A stretch of DNA of 49,963 nt from Bacteroidota bacterium (GCA_018816765.1 JAHIUX010000008.1:1-49963); one strand, 5' to 3'; positions 17,617 through 26,902 are shown, counted from the first letter of the stretch. The notes: a model not told the origin generated them from the letters alone. Program-made: numbers and translations.

Positions 17617-18444
17617 TTATCCGAAAAGGATGGGTTTGTACAGAAAAACCCTGGTAAACAGATAGATAATTATACTGAAAACAATGAAGCCTTTCATTGG
17701 CCTGATCTGCCTGTTTGAGTCCTCTTCGAACATCAGGCTTTGAAGGTATTTTGAGCGGGAATAAAAAATGAGCATCATGATGCCCATAATAATCCAATTG
17801 TACCGTTCATGAAACTGGTTTTTCGGCAGGAAATAAGCGATCAGCAAAACTGATCCTATGATATAAGGCAAGAGGACCTGGGCAGTAATGAAAAATGGTG
17901 TGTTCCTTTCATTTATTCTGACAAAATAGGCATTGGCCGACAATGCTGCCAGGCGGGAGGAGGCCAGTGAGGTCAACAGCAAACCAAAAAATCCAATCAG
18001 CGAAATGATCATTTTTACCGTATCAGTCAGATACATCCAGTTGAATACATGCCCGATTCCTTCAGTCAGTAAATTTCCAAGCATCAGTCCACCAAAGAAA
18101 TACGTTGAAGCATGCAGAATGAGCCAGAAGAAAAACACCTTGATGGGTGTGGAATCTGAAAGCAGGTAGAAAAAACCCAACAGGGCAAGCAAGCCAATAA
18201 ACAAGGTGGTAATATAACCAGCACTGAAAATCAACATCACCGAATCGTGGGTCCATTTATACGGCTCGATGTGGAAATAGTAGGTGGCATAATCGATCGA
18301 AACCGGATAATTATACATGCCTCCGGTTACGAGAAATGACAATTGATTGATGTAAAAGATAAACAGATAAGCCAATACAAAAGCAGCAGTGGAATTGAAG
18401 GCAATGATCCAGAAATTAAGGTATGAAAGGTTACTTTCAGTCAT
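17617..18444 (-). CDS. Multi-spanning membrane protein of unknown function
   Basis: A 275-residue protein with about seven predicted membrane segments, for example FNSTAAFVLAYLFIFYI, VMLIFSAGYITTLFIGLLAL, MIISLIGFFGLLLTSLA and FFITAQVLLPYIIGSVLLIA. Loops carry NYPVSIDYATYYFHIEPYKW and a basic SRSKYLQS. I recognise no family motif. It converges on the M14 gene with three bases between stop codons and starts about 100 bp after the SPT-like gene, separated by a strong hairpin. Confidence 0.7.
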   Translation of the reverse strand: MTESNLSYLNFWIIAFNSTAAFVLAYLFIFYINQLSFLVTGGMYNYPVSIDYATYYFHIEPYKWTHDSVMLIFSAGYITTLFIGLLALLGFFYLLSDSTPIKVFFFWLILHASTYFFGGLMLGNLLTEGIGHVFNWMYLTDTVKMIISLIGFFGLLLTSLASSRLAALSANAYFVRINERNTPFFITAQVLLPYIIGSVLLIAYFLPKNQFHERYNWIIMGIMMLIFYSRSKYLQSLMFEEDSNRQIRPMKGFIVFSIIIYLFTRVFLYKPILFG

Positions 18445-18492
18445 GGCTGTGAGTTGACATTGGTTCGGGATTTGTGAAGCTCCCCGGGAAAG

Positions 18493-18527
18493 GGCAAAAT
18501 CGCCGTCGGCCCGACGGCGATTTTGCC
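18493..18527. terminator. Perfect 16-bp hairpin after the SPT-like gene
   Basis: GGCAAAATCGCCGTCG (18493-18508) and its exact complement (18512-18527) are separated by a 3-nt loop. It begins 16 nt after the stop of the minus-strand gene at 18543. There is no T tail in either direction, so it is either an atypical terminator or an RNA-stabilising structure. Confidence 0.6.
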
Positions 18528-18542
18528 ATAAGAACTGTTGGT

Positions 18543-19784
18543 CTATGAAATATCAGCCATATCGGTGCTGTATTTCTTCTGATCGAGTTTTTCTTTTACT
18601 TCAGCAAAGGCGTTAATGGTATATTCCACATCAGCCAGTGTGTGAACAGCTGTCGGAATCAGGCGCAACAAAATAACACCTTTGGGCACAACCGGGTAGG
18701 ACACGATGGAACAGAATATATTGTAATTTTCCCTGAGGTCAAATGTGATTTGTGTTGCCTCTCCGACGCCTCCGTACAGCATAACCGGTGTCACCGGCGA
18801 TTCAGTATTGCCAATATCAAGGCCTTTTGCCTTTAAACCATCCTGAAGTGCGTGAACGATTTTCCAGAGTTTTTCGCGATGTTCGGGCTGGTTGCGCAAC
18901 ATTTCGAGGCGTTTTAACGCACCAATGACCATTGGCATTGGCAATGATTTGGCAAAAATCTGCGAGCGCATATTGTACATGAGGTATTTGATCACTTGTT
19001 TGTCGCCGGCAATAAATCCACCGATACCAGCCATCGATTTGGCAAAGGTGCCGAAATAAAGGTCCACTTTATCCTGCACACCGAAATACTCATCTGTGCC
19101 TGCGCCTGTGGGTCCCATCGTGCCGAAGCCATGTGCATCGTCTACGAGCAGACGGAAGTCGTATTTCTGTTTCAGATCAGTGATTTCTTTCAGTTTGCCC
19201 AGGTCACCCGACATGCCATAAACGCCTTCGGTGATGACAAGGATGCCCCCTCCATTCAGTTCGCTCAGTTTTTTTGCCCTGCGCAATTGAATTTCGAGGT
19301 TTTCGATATTGTTGTGGGGATACACAAAACGCTTGCCAAAATGAAGGCGCATGCCATCGATGATGCAAGCGTGAGCTTCTGAGTCGTAAACGATTACATC
19401 CTTGCGGTCGACCAATGAATTGATCACGCTCACCATGCCCTGATAGCCATAGTTCAGCAAATAAGCTGCTTCCCTTTTTACAAATGAAGCAAGTTCGCGT
19501 TCAAGTTGTTCGTGGTAAACAGTTTGTCCCGACATCATGCGGGCTCCCATCGGATAAGCCATTCCAAACTCGGTTGCTGCTTCAGCATCAGCTTTCCTTA
19601 CATCGGGATGATTGGCCAGCCCGAGGTAATTGTTCAGGCTCCAGATAAGGCGCTCCTTGCCTTTAAACATCATTTTATTGCTGATTTCACCTTCCAGTTT
19701 CGGAAACATAAAATAACCTTCGGTCTGATCAGCATACTGGCCCAAAGGACCAAGATTGACAGTGCATTTATTGAAAATATCCAC
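18543..19784 (-). CDS. Serine palmitoyltransferase-like PLP enzyme (AONS family)
   Basis: An alpha-oxoamine synthase of 413 aa that condenses an acyl-CoA with an amino acid. In Bacteroidota the closest role is serine palmitoyltransferase, the first step of sphingolipid synthesis. Family motifs: LNNYLGLANHPDV, YGYQGMVSVI, YDSEAHACIIDG, ITEGVYGMSGD, VDDAHGFGTMG and the PLP lysine in FGTFAKSMAG. Glycine C-acetyltransferase or 8-amino-7-oxononanoate synthase activity cannot be excluded from motifs alone. The frame extends to an ATG at 19856, but a -7 element lies inside that extension. The GTG at 19784 (VDIFNKC) is preferred. Monocistronic. Confidence 0.85.
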   Translation of the reverse strand: MDIFNKCTVNLGPLGQYADQTEGYFMFPKLEGEISNKMMFKGKERLIWSLNNYLGLANHPDVRKADAEAATEFGMAYPMGARMMSGQTVYHEQLERELASFVKREAAYLLNYGYQGMVSVINSLVDRKDVIVYDSEAHACIIDGMRLHFGKRFVYPHNNIENLEIQLRRAKKLSELNGGGILVITEGVYGMSGDLGKLKEITDLKQKYDFRLLVDDAHGFGTMGPTGAGTDEYFGVQDKVDLYFGTFAKSMAGIGGFIAGDKQVIKYLMYNMRSQIFAKSLPMPMVIGALKRLEMLRNQPEHREKLWKIVHALQDGLKAKGLDIGNTESPVTPVMLYGGVGEATQITFDLRENYNIFCSIVSYPVVPKGVILLRLIPTAVHTLADVEYTINAFAEVKEKLDQKKYSTDMADIS

Positions 19785-19809
19785 GGTAAGTAAAGTTTTA
19801 AATTGCTTG

Positions 19810-19817
19810 CAAAGGTA
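19810..19817 (-). promoter_or_regulatory. Promoter -7 element for the SPT-like gene
   Basis: TACCTTTG on the minus strand, 26 bp upstream of the GTG at 19784. It excludes the longer ATG start at 19856 unless a second promoter exists. Confidence 0.6.
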
Positions 19818-20056
19818 GGAATTTGATTTGTACGCACTGAAATTGCTTATTTGCATTTTATTAACTGCTTTGCGGGAATAAAAACAACTAAGACAGGATA
19901 TGTTGTCAGTAAGGTAACAAGGTGAAGGAAAAACAATTGGAAGTAAACCTGTTTCATTAACGTCATTTTTTGCCTTCTATGGGGTCAATGGTGCCTATAA
20001 TGCCCCTCCAATAATAATTTGAATACCTTTTCGTTATCATCTGTACGTTTTTTTCA

Positions 20057-20064
20057 TACTTTTG
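20057..20064 (+). promoter_or_regulatory. Promoter -7 element for bamD
   Basis: TACTTTTG matches TAnnTTTG but ends only four bases before the bamD ATG at 20069. Transcription from it would give an almost leaderless mRNA. Confidence 0.6.
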
Positions 20065-20068
20065 CCGC

Positions 20069-20866
20069 ATGTTTCAAAAAACCGCAATTTTCAGCCTGAT
20101 TGTCCTCACTTTGGCCCTTGGTTCCTGTAAAAGCACTTATCAAAAATTGTTGAAAAGTACCGATCAGGATGCCAAATACGAGGCTGCCATGGACTATTAC
20201 GAAAAAAAGGACTACGTCAAAGCCCTCGAACTGTTCGATTTGCTTCAGGCTGTATACCGCGGTACTGCCAAGGGCGAAGAGGTTTCATACCGCTCAGCTT
20301 ATTGTTATTACAACCTGAAGGACTTTATCGTTGCGGGCTATTACTTCAAGCGACATGCACAAACGTATCCGTTGTCGGAACGTGCCGAGGAATGCATGTT
20401 TATGAATGCTTATTGTTTCTACCTCGATTCGCCCCGCTACAGCCTCGATCAGAGCAATACCAACGAAGCCATCAAGGAATTGCAGGCTTTTATTGATATG
20501 TATCCGCGAAGCACAAGGGTGTCTGAAGCCAATCAGCTTGTTGATAACCTGCGTGCAAAACTCGAAGCGAAGGATTACAACATCGCCATCCTGTTTTACC
20601 GCATGGGCGATTTTATGGCTGCCATCACCTCCTTCGAAAACGTGCTTAAGCGTTTTCCGGATACAGATAGAAGAGAAGAAATTTACCATTATATGACGCT
20701 GGCTTACTATGAATTTGCTGAGAAAAGCATTCCGTCGAAGAAAAGAGAACGCTACGAATCAGCCATCGAAGCCTACAACAATTTACTTTTTCAATATCCT
20801 GAAAGCAAGTACTTGAAAGACCTTGCGACTGTTCAGGAAAAATCACGTTTGAAATTAGCCAATTAA
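20069..20866 (+). CDS. bamD: Outer membrane assembly lipoprotein BamD
   Basis: A 265-residue TPR lipoprotein of the BAM complex, which inserts beta-barrel proteins into the outer membrane. The signal peptide is followed by the lipobox LGSC with Cys20. TPR-like helical pairs fill the rest: AMDYYEKKDYVKALELFD, YYNLKDFIVAGYYFKR, ELQAFIDMYPRSTRVSEA, FYRMGDFMAAITSFEN and YNNLLFQYPESKYLKD. The ATG is fixed by the signal peptide. It opens a cluster bamD-rpoZ-coaBC-DUF4835 with gaps of 15, 12 and 5 bp. Confidence 0.93.
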   Translation: MFQKTAIFSLIVLTLALGSCKSTYQKLLKSTDQDAKYEAAMDYYEKKDYVKALELFDLLQAVYRGTAKGEEVSYRSAYCYYNLKDFIVAGYYFKRHAQTYPLSERAEECMFMNAYCFYLDSPRYSLDQSNTNEAIKELQAFIDMYPRSTRVSEANQLVDNLRAKLEAKDYNIAILFYRMGDFMAAITSFENVLKRFPDTDRREEIYHYMTLAYYEFAEKSIPSKKRERYESAIEAYNNLLFQYPESKYLKDLATVQEKSRLKLAN

Positions 20867-20881
20867 CACAATCAGGATAGC

Positions 20882-21217
20882 ATGGATTATAAAAAATCAA
20901 AAACTGAAACAACTGCTGTAACCCGCCAGGTGGATTTGTTTTACCAGAACACCGGAAATATCTATGAATCAGTTTCGATTCTTTCGAAAAGGGCAAACCA
21001 GGTTTCGCTCGAACTAAAAGAAGAGTTGAACAAAAAGATTGCGGAATTTGCATCAGCATCGGACAACCTTGAAGAAGTGTTCGAAAACAGGGAACAGATT
21101 GAGATTGCCAAATATTATGAAAAGCTGCCAAAGCCTACCTTGCTTGCAGTGCATGAGTTTCTTGGTGATCAGATTTATTACCGCAATCCCCGCAAAGACT
21201 CCACTTCCGACTTTTAA
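20882..21217 (+). CDS. rpoZ: RNA polymerase omega subunit
   Basis: A 111-residue protein of the Bacteroidota RpoZ type. NIYESVSILSKRANQVSLEL matches the omega helix that binds the beta' subunit. An acidic DNLEEVFENREQIEIAKYYE segment and PKPTLLAVHEFLGDQIYYR follow. It assists RNA polymerase assembly. Its place between bamD and coaBC is the usual one in the phylum. Confidence 0.9.
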   Translation: MDYKKSKTETTAVTRQVDLFYQNTGNIYESVSILSKRANQVSLELKEELNKKIAEFASASDNLEEVFENREQIEIAKYYEKLPKPTLLAVHEFLGDQIYYRNPRKDSTSDF

Positions 21218-21229
21218 ACCCCTTACCGC

Positions 21230-22444
21230 ATGCTAAAAGGTAAGAAAATCCTGATCGGAATCACAGGTAGCATTGCCGCGTACAAGATTCCACTGTTGAT
21301 TCGGCTGCTGAAAAAAGCCGGCGCGGAAGTCAGGGTTATCATGACGCCTTTTGCCAAAGAATTTGTAACACCGTTAACAGTTTCAACACTCTGTGGTGAG
21401 CCTGTTTACGGTGATTTCTTTGACCGTGAAACCGGACAATGGCAGAGCCATGTCGACCTTGGTTTATGGGCCGACCTGATGCTGATTGCTCCGGCTACGG
21501 CTAACACCATGGCCAAGATGCAGGCAGGAATAGCCGATAACTATCTGCTTACCGTTTATCTGTCAGCGCGATGCCCTGTGATGATTGCTCCGGCCATGGA
21601 CCTCGATATGTATAAGCATCCTGCCACGCAGGAAAACCTGCAGCTGTTGCAGAAAAGGGGAAATCTGTTAATTGCCCCTGCAACAGGCGAACTAGCCAGC
21701 GGCTTGTGTGGTGAGGGTCGCATGGAAGAACCTGAACAGATATTTCAGCAGATTGAAACATTTTTCAGGCATGAGAACAGGTTTGCCGGTAGGCAAGTCC
21801 TTGTTTCTGCCGGACCAACCTTTGAAGCCATCGATCCTGTGCGCTTTATTGGCAACCACAGTTCGGGGCTGATGGGAGTGGAGCTTGCACTCGCCTTTGC
21901 ACGCGAAGGAGCCGAAGTGAAGCTTGTGCTCGGACCTTCAGCCATAAAAGTGAATCATCCCCGTGTGATGGTGCTTCCGGTGACATCTGCTGATGAAATG
22001 AACGAACAATGCCGCTTGCTGTTTCCTCAATCCGATATCACTGTGATGGCCGCCGCTGTGGCCGATTACAAACCAGCTGAGGTGTACAATGAAAAACTCA
22101 AAAAGTCGAACGATGAATTGGTGATCAGGCTGGTGAAAACCCCCGATATATTGAGCGGGCTCGGAAAACAGAAAACAAGCAAACAGCTGCTGGTTGGTTT
22201 TGCGCTCGAAACAGAACAGGAAGAAGCCAATGCCCTGGATAAACTTAAGCGTAAGAACCTGGATTTAATTGTTCTTAACTCGTTGAAAGATGAAGGCGCC
22301 GGATTCGGACACCAGACCAATAAGGTGAGCTTTTTCGACAGGACAGGACATCAGGAGTCTTTTCCCCTGAAACAAAAATCAGCCGTTGCCGGCGACATAT
22401 TACACCGCCTGCATACCATGATGACCATGGACGACGTTAAATAA
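21230..22444 (+). CDS. coaBC: Bifunctional phosphopantothenoylcysteine decarboxylase / ligase
   Basis: A two-domain coenzyme A enzyme of 404 aa. The N-terminal CoaC half is a flavoprotein decarboxylase: ITGSIAAYKIPLLIRLL, the catalytic His in QSHVDLGLWAD, the PAMD loop in APAMDLDMY and the active Cys in ASGLCGEGRM. The C-terminal CoaB half is the CTP-dependent ligase: VSAGPTFEAIDPVRFIGNHS, AAAVADYKPAEV and KTPDIL. Both halves look intact. Located in the bamD cluster. Confidence 0.96.
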   Translation: MLKGKKILIGITGSIAAYKIPLLIRLLKKAGAEVRVIMTPFAKEFVTPLTVSTLCGEPVYGDFFDRETGQWQSHVDLGLWADLMLIAPATANTMAKMQAGIADNYLLTVYLSARCPVMIAPAMDLDMYKHPATQENLQLLQKRGNLLIAPATGELASGLCGEGRMEEPEQIFQQIETFFRHENRFAGRQVLVSAGPTFEAIDPVRFIGNHSSGLMGVELALAFAREGAEVKLVLGPSAIKVNHPRVMVLPVTSADEMNEQCRLLFPQSDITVMAAAVADYKPAEVYNEKLKKSNDELVIRLVKTPDILSGLGKQKTSKQLLVGFALETEQEEANALDKLKRKNLDLIVLNSLKDEGAGFGHQTNKVSFFDRTGHQESFPLKQKSAVAGDILHRLHTMMTMDDVK

Positions 22445-22449
22445 GCAAC

Positions 22450-23346
22450 ATGAAGAAAATTTTCCTGATCATACTATTCAGCATTTCATTATTTCACCTC
22501 AGGGCACAGGAATTTCTGTGCGATGTGCAGGTGACCGCCCCCACAGTGGAAGGCACTGACAGGCGTGTGTTTGATGCCTTGCAGGAAGCCATGTACGATT
22601 TCATGAACAACCGAAAATGGTCGAATATCAACCTGAAAATCGAAGAACGCATTGAATGCACCATGGTGCTCACCATTCGTGAGCGCATCTCATCCGATGA
22701 GTTTAAGGGATCGCTGAATATTGTGTTGCGCCGGCCGGTGTATAAAACATCATACAACAGTGTGTTGCTGAACTATGTAGACGATAATTTTCAATTCAGG
22801 TATATTGAGAATCAGCCACTCGACTACAGTGACAACACCTACTCATCGAGCCTCACATCTACCATGGCCTTTTATGCTTATATCTTCCTTGGGTTAGATT
22901 TTGACAGTTTCTCACCCTTTGGGGGAGATCCGTTTTACCAGGCAGCTGAAGCCATTGTAAACACGGCACAGAATGCCAACGACAAGGGATGGAAAGCCTT
23001 CGATGGTACAAAAAACAGGTATTGGCTGGTAGAAAACCTGCGCAATGCCGCGTATAAGCCCATGCGGCAATTCATGTATGATTATCACAGGCAAGGCTTC
23101 GATATCATGTCGGAAAAACCCGACGAAGGAAGGATTGCCATTGCAAACAGCCTGAGCTTGCTCGAAAAGATGTACCATGACCGTCCGGGAATGTTTTTGT
23201 TGCAATTGGTGCTCGAAGCCAAGCGTGACGAAATAATCCAGGTGTTTTCACAGGGAAGTCCGCAGGAAAAAACAAAGGTGGCCAACCTCATGCGCGAAAT
23301 CGACCCTGCAAACAGCTCATTGTACGAAAAAATCATCAGGCGGTAA
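22450..23346 (+). CDS. DUF4835 family exported protein (PorD-like)
   Basis: A 298-residue protein with a signal peptide (about 1-19) ending HLRAQE, so periplasmic or cell-envelope. The family is DUF4835, seen across Bacteroidota and labelled T9SS protein PorD in some annotations. Recognisable parts are EFLCDVQVTAP, DALQEAMYDFMNNRKW, a central FRYIENQPLDYSDN and ANLMREIDPANSSLYEKI near the C-terminus. It follows coaBC by 5 bp. The presence of three T9SS cargo proteins in this window fits a secretion role, but this is inference from family naming. Confidence 0.8.
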   Translation: MKKIFLIILFSISLFHLRAQEFLCDVQVTAPTVEGTDRRVFDALQEAMYDFMNNRKWSNINLKIEERIECTMVLTIRERISSDEFKGSLNIVLRRPVYKTSYNSVLLNYVDDNFQFRYIENQPLDYSDNTYSSSLTSTMAFYAYIFLGLDFDSFSPFGGDPFYQAAEAIVNTAQNANDKGWKAFDGTKNRYWLVENLRNAAYKPMRQFMYDYHRQGFDIMSEKPDEGRIAIANSLSLLEKMYHDRPGMFLLQLVLEAKRDEIIQVFSQGSPQEKTKVANLMREIDPANSSLYEKIIRR

Positions 23347-23375
23347 ATCTGCTGTCTGACATGCCAATTCTTTGT

Positions 23376-23383
23376 TAATTTTG
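23376..23383 (+). promoter_or_regulatory. Promoter -7 element for recN
   Basis: TAATTTTG matches TAnnTTTG, 18 bp before the recN ATG. recN can therefore be expressed separately from the bamD cluster. Confidence 0.6.
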
Positions 23384-23401
23384 TAAAAACACCTGCACCT
23401 C

Positions 23402-25060
23402 ATGCTGAAAAATCTGCATGTTTCCAATTATGCACTCATCGAGGAGCTTGACATCGCTTTCGAAGATGGATTTACGGCCATAACCGGCGAAACCGGTGCT
23501 GGCAAATCTATTCTGATCGGAGCATTGGGGCTTGCCCTGGGCAACAGGGCCGATGTGGCTGTGCTCATGGACAAGACGCAGAAGTGTTTTGTGGAAGCTG
23601 TTTTTAATGTTGAAGACCTGGGTGTTGCTGAGTGGTTTCAGCAAAACGAGCTCGATTACCAGCACGAATGCTTCCTCCGCAGGGAAATAAATCCGGCCGG
23701 AAAATCGCGCGCTTTCATCAATGATACCCCTGTTAACCTCACCACCCTGAAAGAATTGGGTGAACAGCTGATCGACATCCATTCGCAACACGAATCACTG
23801 CACCTGGGAGAGTCAACATTTCAGCTCCGGCTTGTTGATGGCATGGCGGCAAACCACCTGATGCTGGAAAATTATCAACTGTGTTATGCCGAATACCAGT
23901 CAACGCTGGCACTGCTGAGTGAACTGAATGCGCGGAAGGCTAAGTTGGCCACAGAGAAGGCGTTTATCCAGTTTCAGTTTGATGAAATACATGGGGCCGG
24001 ATTGTCGTCAGAAGAATACAATGCACTCAGGGAAAGGCTCGAAATACTCAACCATGCCGAAGAAATAGCACTGGGACTTTTTACAGCCAATGAAGCCTTA
24101 AACAGGGCTGAAAACAACGTGCTTGGACAAATTGCCGAAGCAGCCAACGCCCTTCGGCGGATAAAAGGCTATATGCCTGCAGTGCAAGCGCTTTTCGAAA
24201 GGATTGATGTGTGTGCGATCGAACTGCATGATGTTGCCCGTGAACTGGATCAACTTGAAGAAAAAGCTGGTTTTGATCCCGAGGAGCTTGAACGAACCAA
24301 TACGCGTCTCGGCGTTTATGCCCACCTGATGCAAAAGCACCGGTTACAGTCTGTTGATCAATTGCTTGATTTGCATCAATCGCTTGATCTTCAGCTTAGC
24401 GCGAGCACTGATGTTGATAATCAGATCGAGCGCTATGAGGCACAGCTCAAGGTCGTTCAACAGGATATTATGGTGCATGCCGAACGGCTATATGCCTCGA
24501 GGAAGGCAGTGGTGCCTTATATGAGCGGACAGATGGAAGAGTTGTTGAAGCTGGTTGGAATGCCAAATGCACGGTTCGAGGTAATAATTGAAACGTTGCA
24601 ACAGTATGGCCCTGATGGCCGAGACCGTGTCCGGTTTTTGTTTTCGGCTAACAAAGGCATTGCTCCCGATGATATTTCGAAGATGGCCTCGGGTGGTGAG
24701 TTGTCGCGCCTGATGCTGGCTGTTAAAAGCCTGCTGTCGGAAAAGAAATTGCTTCCGACCATAATTTTTGATGAAATCGACACCGGCATCTCAGGTGATA
24801 TCGCTGCAAAGGTTGGCCGGATCATGGCAGCTATGGCAAAGGGAAAACAGGTCATCAGCATTACGCACCTTCCGCAAATCGCAGGCAAAGCACATCAGCA
24901 CCTTTACGTGTATAAAACCGATGATGAACAGAAAACCAAGTCAATGATCGTGAGGCTTGACCCGGTCAGACGGGTTGAGGAAATTGCCCGCATGCTCAGC
25001 GATGATGCACCTACCATTGCCTCAATCAATGCGGCTAAGGAGCTGATTGCCAGAACATAG
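23402..25060 (+). CDS. recN: DNA repair protein RecN
   Basis: An SMC-like ATPase of 552 aa used in double-strand break repair. Walker A is AITGETGAGKSILIGALGLA (about 26-45). The signature motif is ASGGELSRLMLAVK and Walker B is TIIFDEIDTGISG. A long coiled coil lies between about 155 and 370 (for example YNALRERLEILNHAEEIALG). Late QVISITHLPQIAGKAHQHL is the family H-loop region. All ATPase motifs are present. Confidence 0.96.
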   Translation: MLKNLHVSNYALIEELDIAFEDGFTAITGETGAGKSILIGALGLALGNRADVAVLMDKTQKCFVEAVFNVEDLGVAEWFQQNELDYQHECFLRREINPAGKSRAFINDTPVNLTTLKELGEQLIDIHSQHESLHLGESTFQLRLVDGMAANHLMLENYQLCYAEYQSTLALLSELNARKAKLATEKAFIQFQFDEIHGAGLSSEEYNALRERLEILNHAEEIALGLFTANEALNRAENNVLGQIAEAANALRRIKGYMPAVQALFERIDVCAIELHDVARELDQLEEKAGFDPEELERTNTRLGVYAHLMQKHRLQSVDQLLDLHQSLDLQLSASTDVDNQIERYEAQLKVVQQDIMVHAERLYASRKAVVPYMSGQMEELLKLVGMPNARFEVIIETLQQYGPDGRDRVRFLFSANKGIAPDDISKMASGGELSRLMLAVKSLLSEKKLLPTIIFDEIDTGISGDIAAKVGRIMAAMAKGKQVISITHLPQIAGKAHQHLYVYKTDDEQKTKSMIVRLDPVRRVEEIARMLSDDAPTIASINAAKELIART

Positions 25061-25148
25061 CAAAAATGATCCACGTCAACTCAGCCTGATTAATTTTCAT
25101 AAACAAGATCAGTCTGAACCTTATTTAGATCGATTATAAGGATTGTTG

Positions 25149-25156
25149 TATCTTTG
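25149..25156 (+). promoter_or_regulatory. Promoter -7 element for fabI
   Basis: TATCTTTG matches TAnnTTTG, 38 bp before the ATG at 25195. The predicted transcription start falls near 25160. Confidence 0.6.
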
Positions 25157-25194
25157 CCTGACAAATTTTGAATTTCTACACTAACAGCACAGCT

Positions 25195-26055
25195 ATGGCT
25201 TATAATTTGTTAAAAGGAAAAAGAGGGATTATTTTTGGTGCACTGGATGATAAGTCCATTGCCTGGAAAGTTGCTGAGTTGGCCCATGAAGAAGGCGCAG
25301 TATTTACCTTGAGCAACACCCCGACTGCCATGCGTTTTGGCGAAATCAATGAGTTGGCTGCCAAATGCAAGGCTGAAATTATCCCGGCCGATGCGACATC
25401 AAATGCCGACCTTACGCGTGTTTTCGAAGAAAGCATGCGTATCCTTGGTGGAAAGGTGGATTTTGTACTTCACTCCATTGGTATGTCGCTCAACGTGCGT
25501 AAAAAACGGGTATACAACGACCTGAATCATGACTTTTTCATGAAAACACTGGATATTTCTGCCATCTCATTTCACAAGATGCTCCAGATAGCCAATAAAC
25601 TTGATGCCATCAATGAATGGGGCTCGGTGGTTGCTTTGTCGTACATTGCCGCCCAGCGCACACTCTATGGGTATAATGATATGGCTGATGCCAAAGCCCT
25701 CCTTGAATCCATTGCAAGAAGTTTTGGTTATATCTATGGACGGGAAAAGAAAATCAGAATCAATACCATTTCTCAGTCACCAACCCGCACAACAGCTGGA
25801 AGTGGCGTAAAGGGAATTGACGGCCTGATGGATTTTACCGACCGCATGTCACCCCTTGGCAATGCCTCCGCGGAGGAATGTGCCGGATATTGCATTACCC
25901 TGTTTTCGGACCTGACGAAAAAAGTTACCATGCAAAATTTATTTCACGACGGAGGTTTCTCCAGCATGGGTATGAGTTTGAAAGCCATGAATATGTATAA
26001 CAAAAGCATGAGCTGCAACTGCGAGGAGAACGAGGGCGAACCAATTACAGATTGA
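25195..26055 (+). CDS. fabI: Enoyl-[acyl-carrier-protein] reductase
   Basis: A short-chain dehydrogenase of 286 aa that reduces enoyl-ACP in the last step of fatty acid elongation. The cofactor loop is GIIFGALDDKSIAWKVAE. The catalytic set is Tyr in LSYIAAQ, then Tyr-x6-Lys in GYNDMADAK. SQSPTRTTAGSG is the substrate-loop region and LFHDGGFSSMG the C-terminal signature. The ATG at 25195 (MAYNLLKGK) is used instead of a TTG at 25168, matching where relatives start. The tail SCNCEENEGE is specific to this protein group. Last housekeeping gene before the AT-rich island. Confidence 0.94.
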   Translation: MAYNLLKGKRGIIFGALDDKSIAWKVAELAHEEGAVFTLSNTPTAMRFGEINELAAKCKAEIIPADATSNADLTRVFEESMRILGGKVDFVLHSIGMSLNVRKKRVYNDLNHDFFMKTLDISAISFHKMLQIANKLDAINEWGSVVALSYIAAQRTLYGYNDMADAKALLESIARSFGYIYGREKKIRINTISQSPTRTTAGSGVKGIDGLMDFTDRMSPLGNASAEECAGYCITLFSDLTKKVTMQNLFHDGGFSSMGMSLKAMNMYNKSMSCNCEENEGEPITD

Positions 26056-26082
26056 TAATTAATTTGCTCATCCATTAAGGTG

Positions 26083-26593
26083 CACAAAAACGAAAATGGG
26101 TAAATTCATGAATATATGTTGACGTGAATATGATCAAATTTTTCGGAGATTTTCCTGGTGAAATCAGCTGTAAGGTGCATTTTAAGGGGATTAAAGAACA
26201 ACAAGTGATTATTTACATAAGCGGTATATAATCAGATTATTAGTGATTACAAGACAGATGGCAACGGCAATGTACGGATTACAGATGCCGGTCAACTCTT
26301 TTGAGCTATCCAGGCATGGAAAATGCCGCATTACCTTTCAAAATAACATGTAACTGGCTATGGCTTTCATTAGTTTTTCCAGATTAGGCATACCCAATAG
26401 CGGGCTATAAAGGCCACCGGGGCACAAACGTAACGAGCCCATATTGTTGAGGTTGTAAAAAATCCGCAACGCGTTCAGGAATCGGGATGCCTTGTATTAG
26501 TTACCGATCTGGTTGAATTTGATTTAGGTTATTTTGAAACAGAAACAGACAAAGAAACCTTGTCATCACTCAAACAGGGAAGTGTTAACGATG
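26083..26593 (+). repeat. Long direct repeat, mate at 27895-28404
   Basis: This 511-bp segment recurs in the same orientation at 27895-28404. I count about 15 differences including one single-base indel, so about 97% identity. The repeat is the shared part of the two decayed transposase copies. Confidence 0.95.
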
Positions 26594-26658
26594 GATGCAA
26601 TTGCCATGTCAGATAATTACTGGTATAATAGCGGATGAGCAAAATTTGTTTTTAACAT
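26083..26658 (+). pseudogene. Decayed IS1595/ISXO2-type transposase, copy 1
   Basis: Stitching three frames together reveals a transposase of the ISXO2/IS1595 type. MIKFFGDFPGEISCKVHF is the N-terminal zinc-ribbon region (ATG at 26130). QCTDYRCRSTLLSYPGMENA follows, then LAMAFISFSRLGIPN, then KIRNAFRNRDALY, then DLVEFDLGYFETETDKETLS, which carries the conserved EFD of the DDE domain. Stop codons and frameshifts interrupt it many times, and several zinc-ribbon Cys codons are lost. After SLKQGSVND the sequence jumps to AIAMSDN, the extreme C-terminus, so most of the catalytic domain is deleted. The left end CACAAAAACGAAAAT and the right end AATTTGTTTTTAACA look like imperfect terminal inverted repeats. 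Confidence 0.85.
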
Positions 26659-26902
26659 TTTTGAAAATCATTTGAATAGACAGCAAAAAATTTAAACCGA
26701 ATGAAGGTTTTCTTATGGCAATATGTAAGTATTTGATCCTTGCTGCATGATCACCAATGTCTGGTCGACAAGGTTAATATTGATCTGTCATTTTCGCCTC
26801 TGAATACGCAATAAATGCGAGTGCAATTACAACATCGGATGTAAATCATTAACCAAATTCAATCGTTTTCGTTTTCAAACAAGCACTCATTGAATAGGCC
26901 AT
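26659..26902. other. AT-rich spacer after IS copy 1
   Basis: No gene or clear signal is seen between the right end of the first transposase remnant and the stop of the CPBP gene. Confidence 0.5.
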
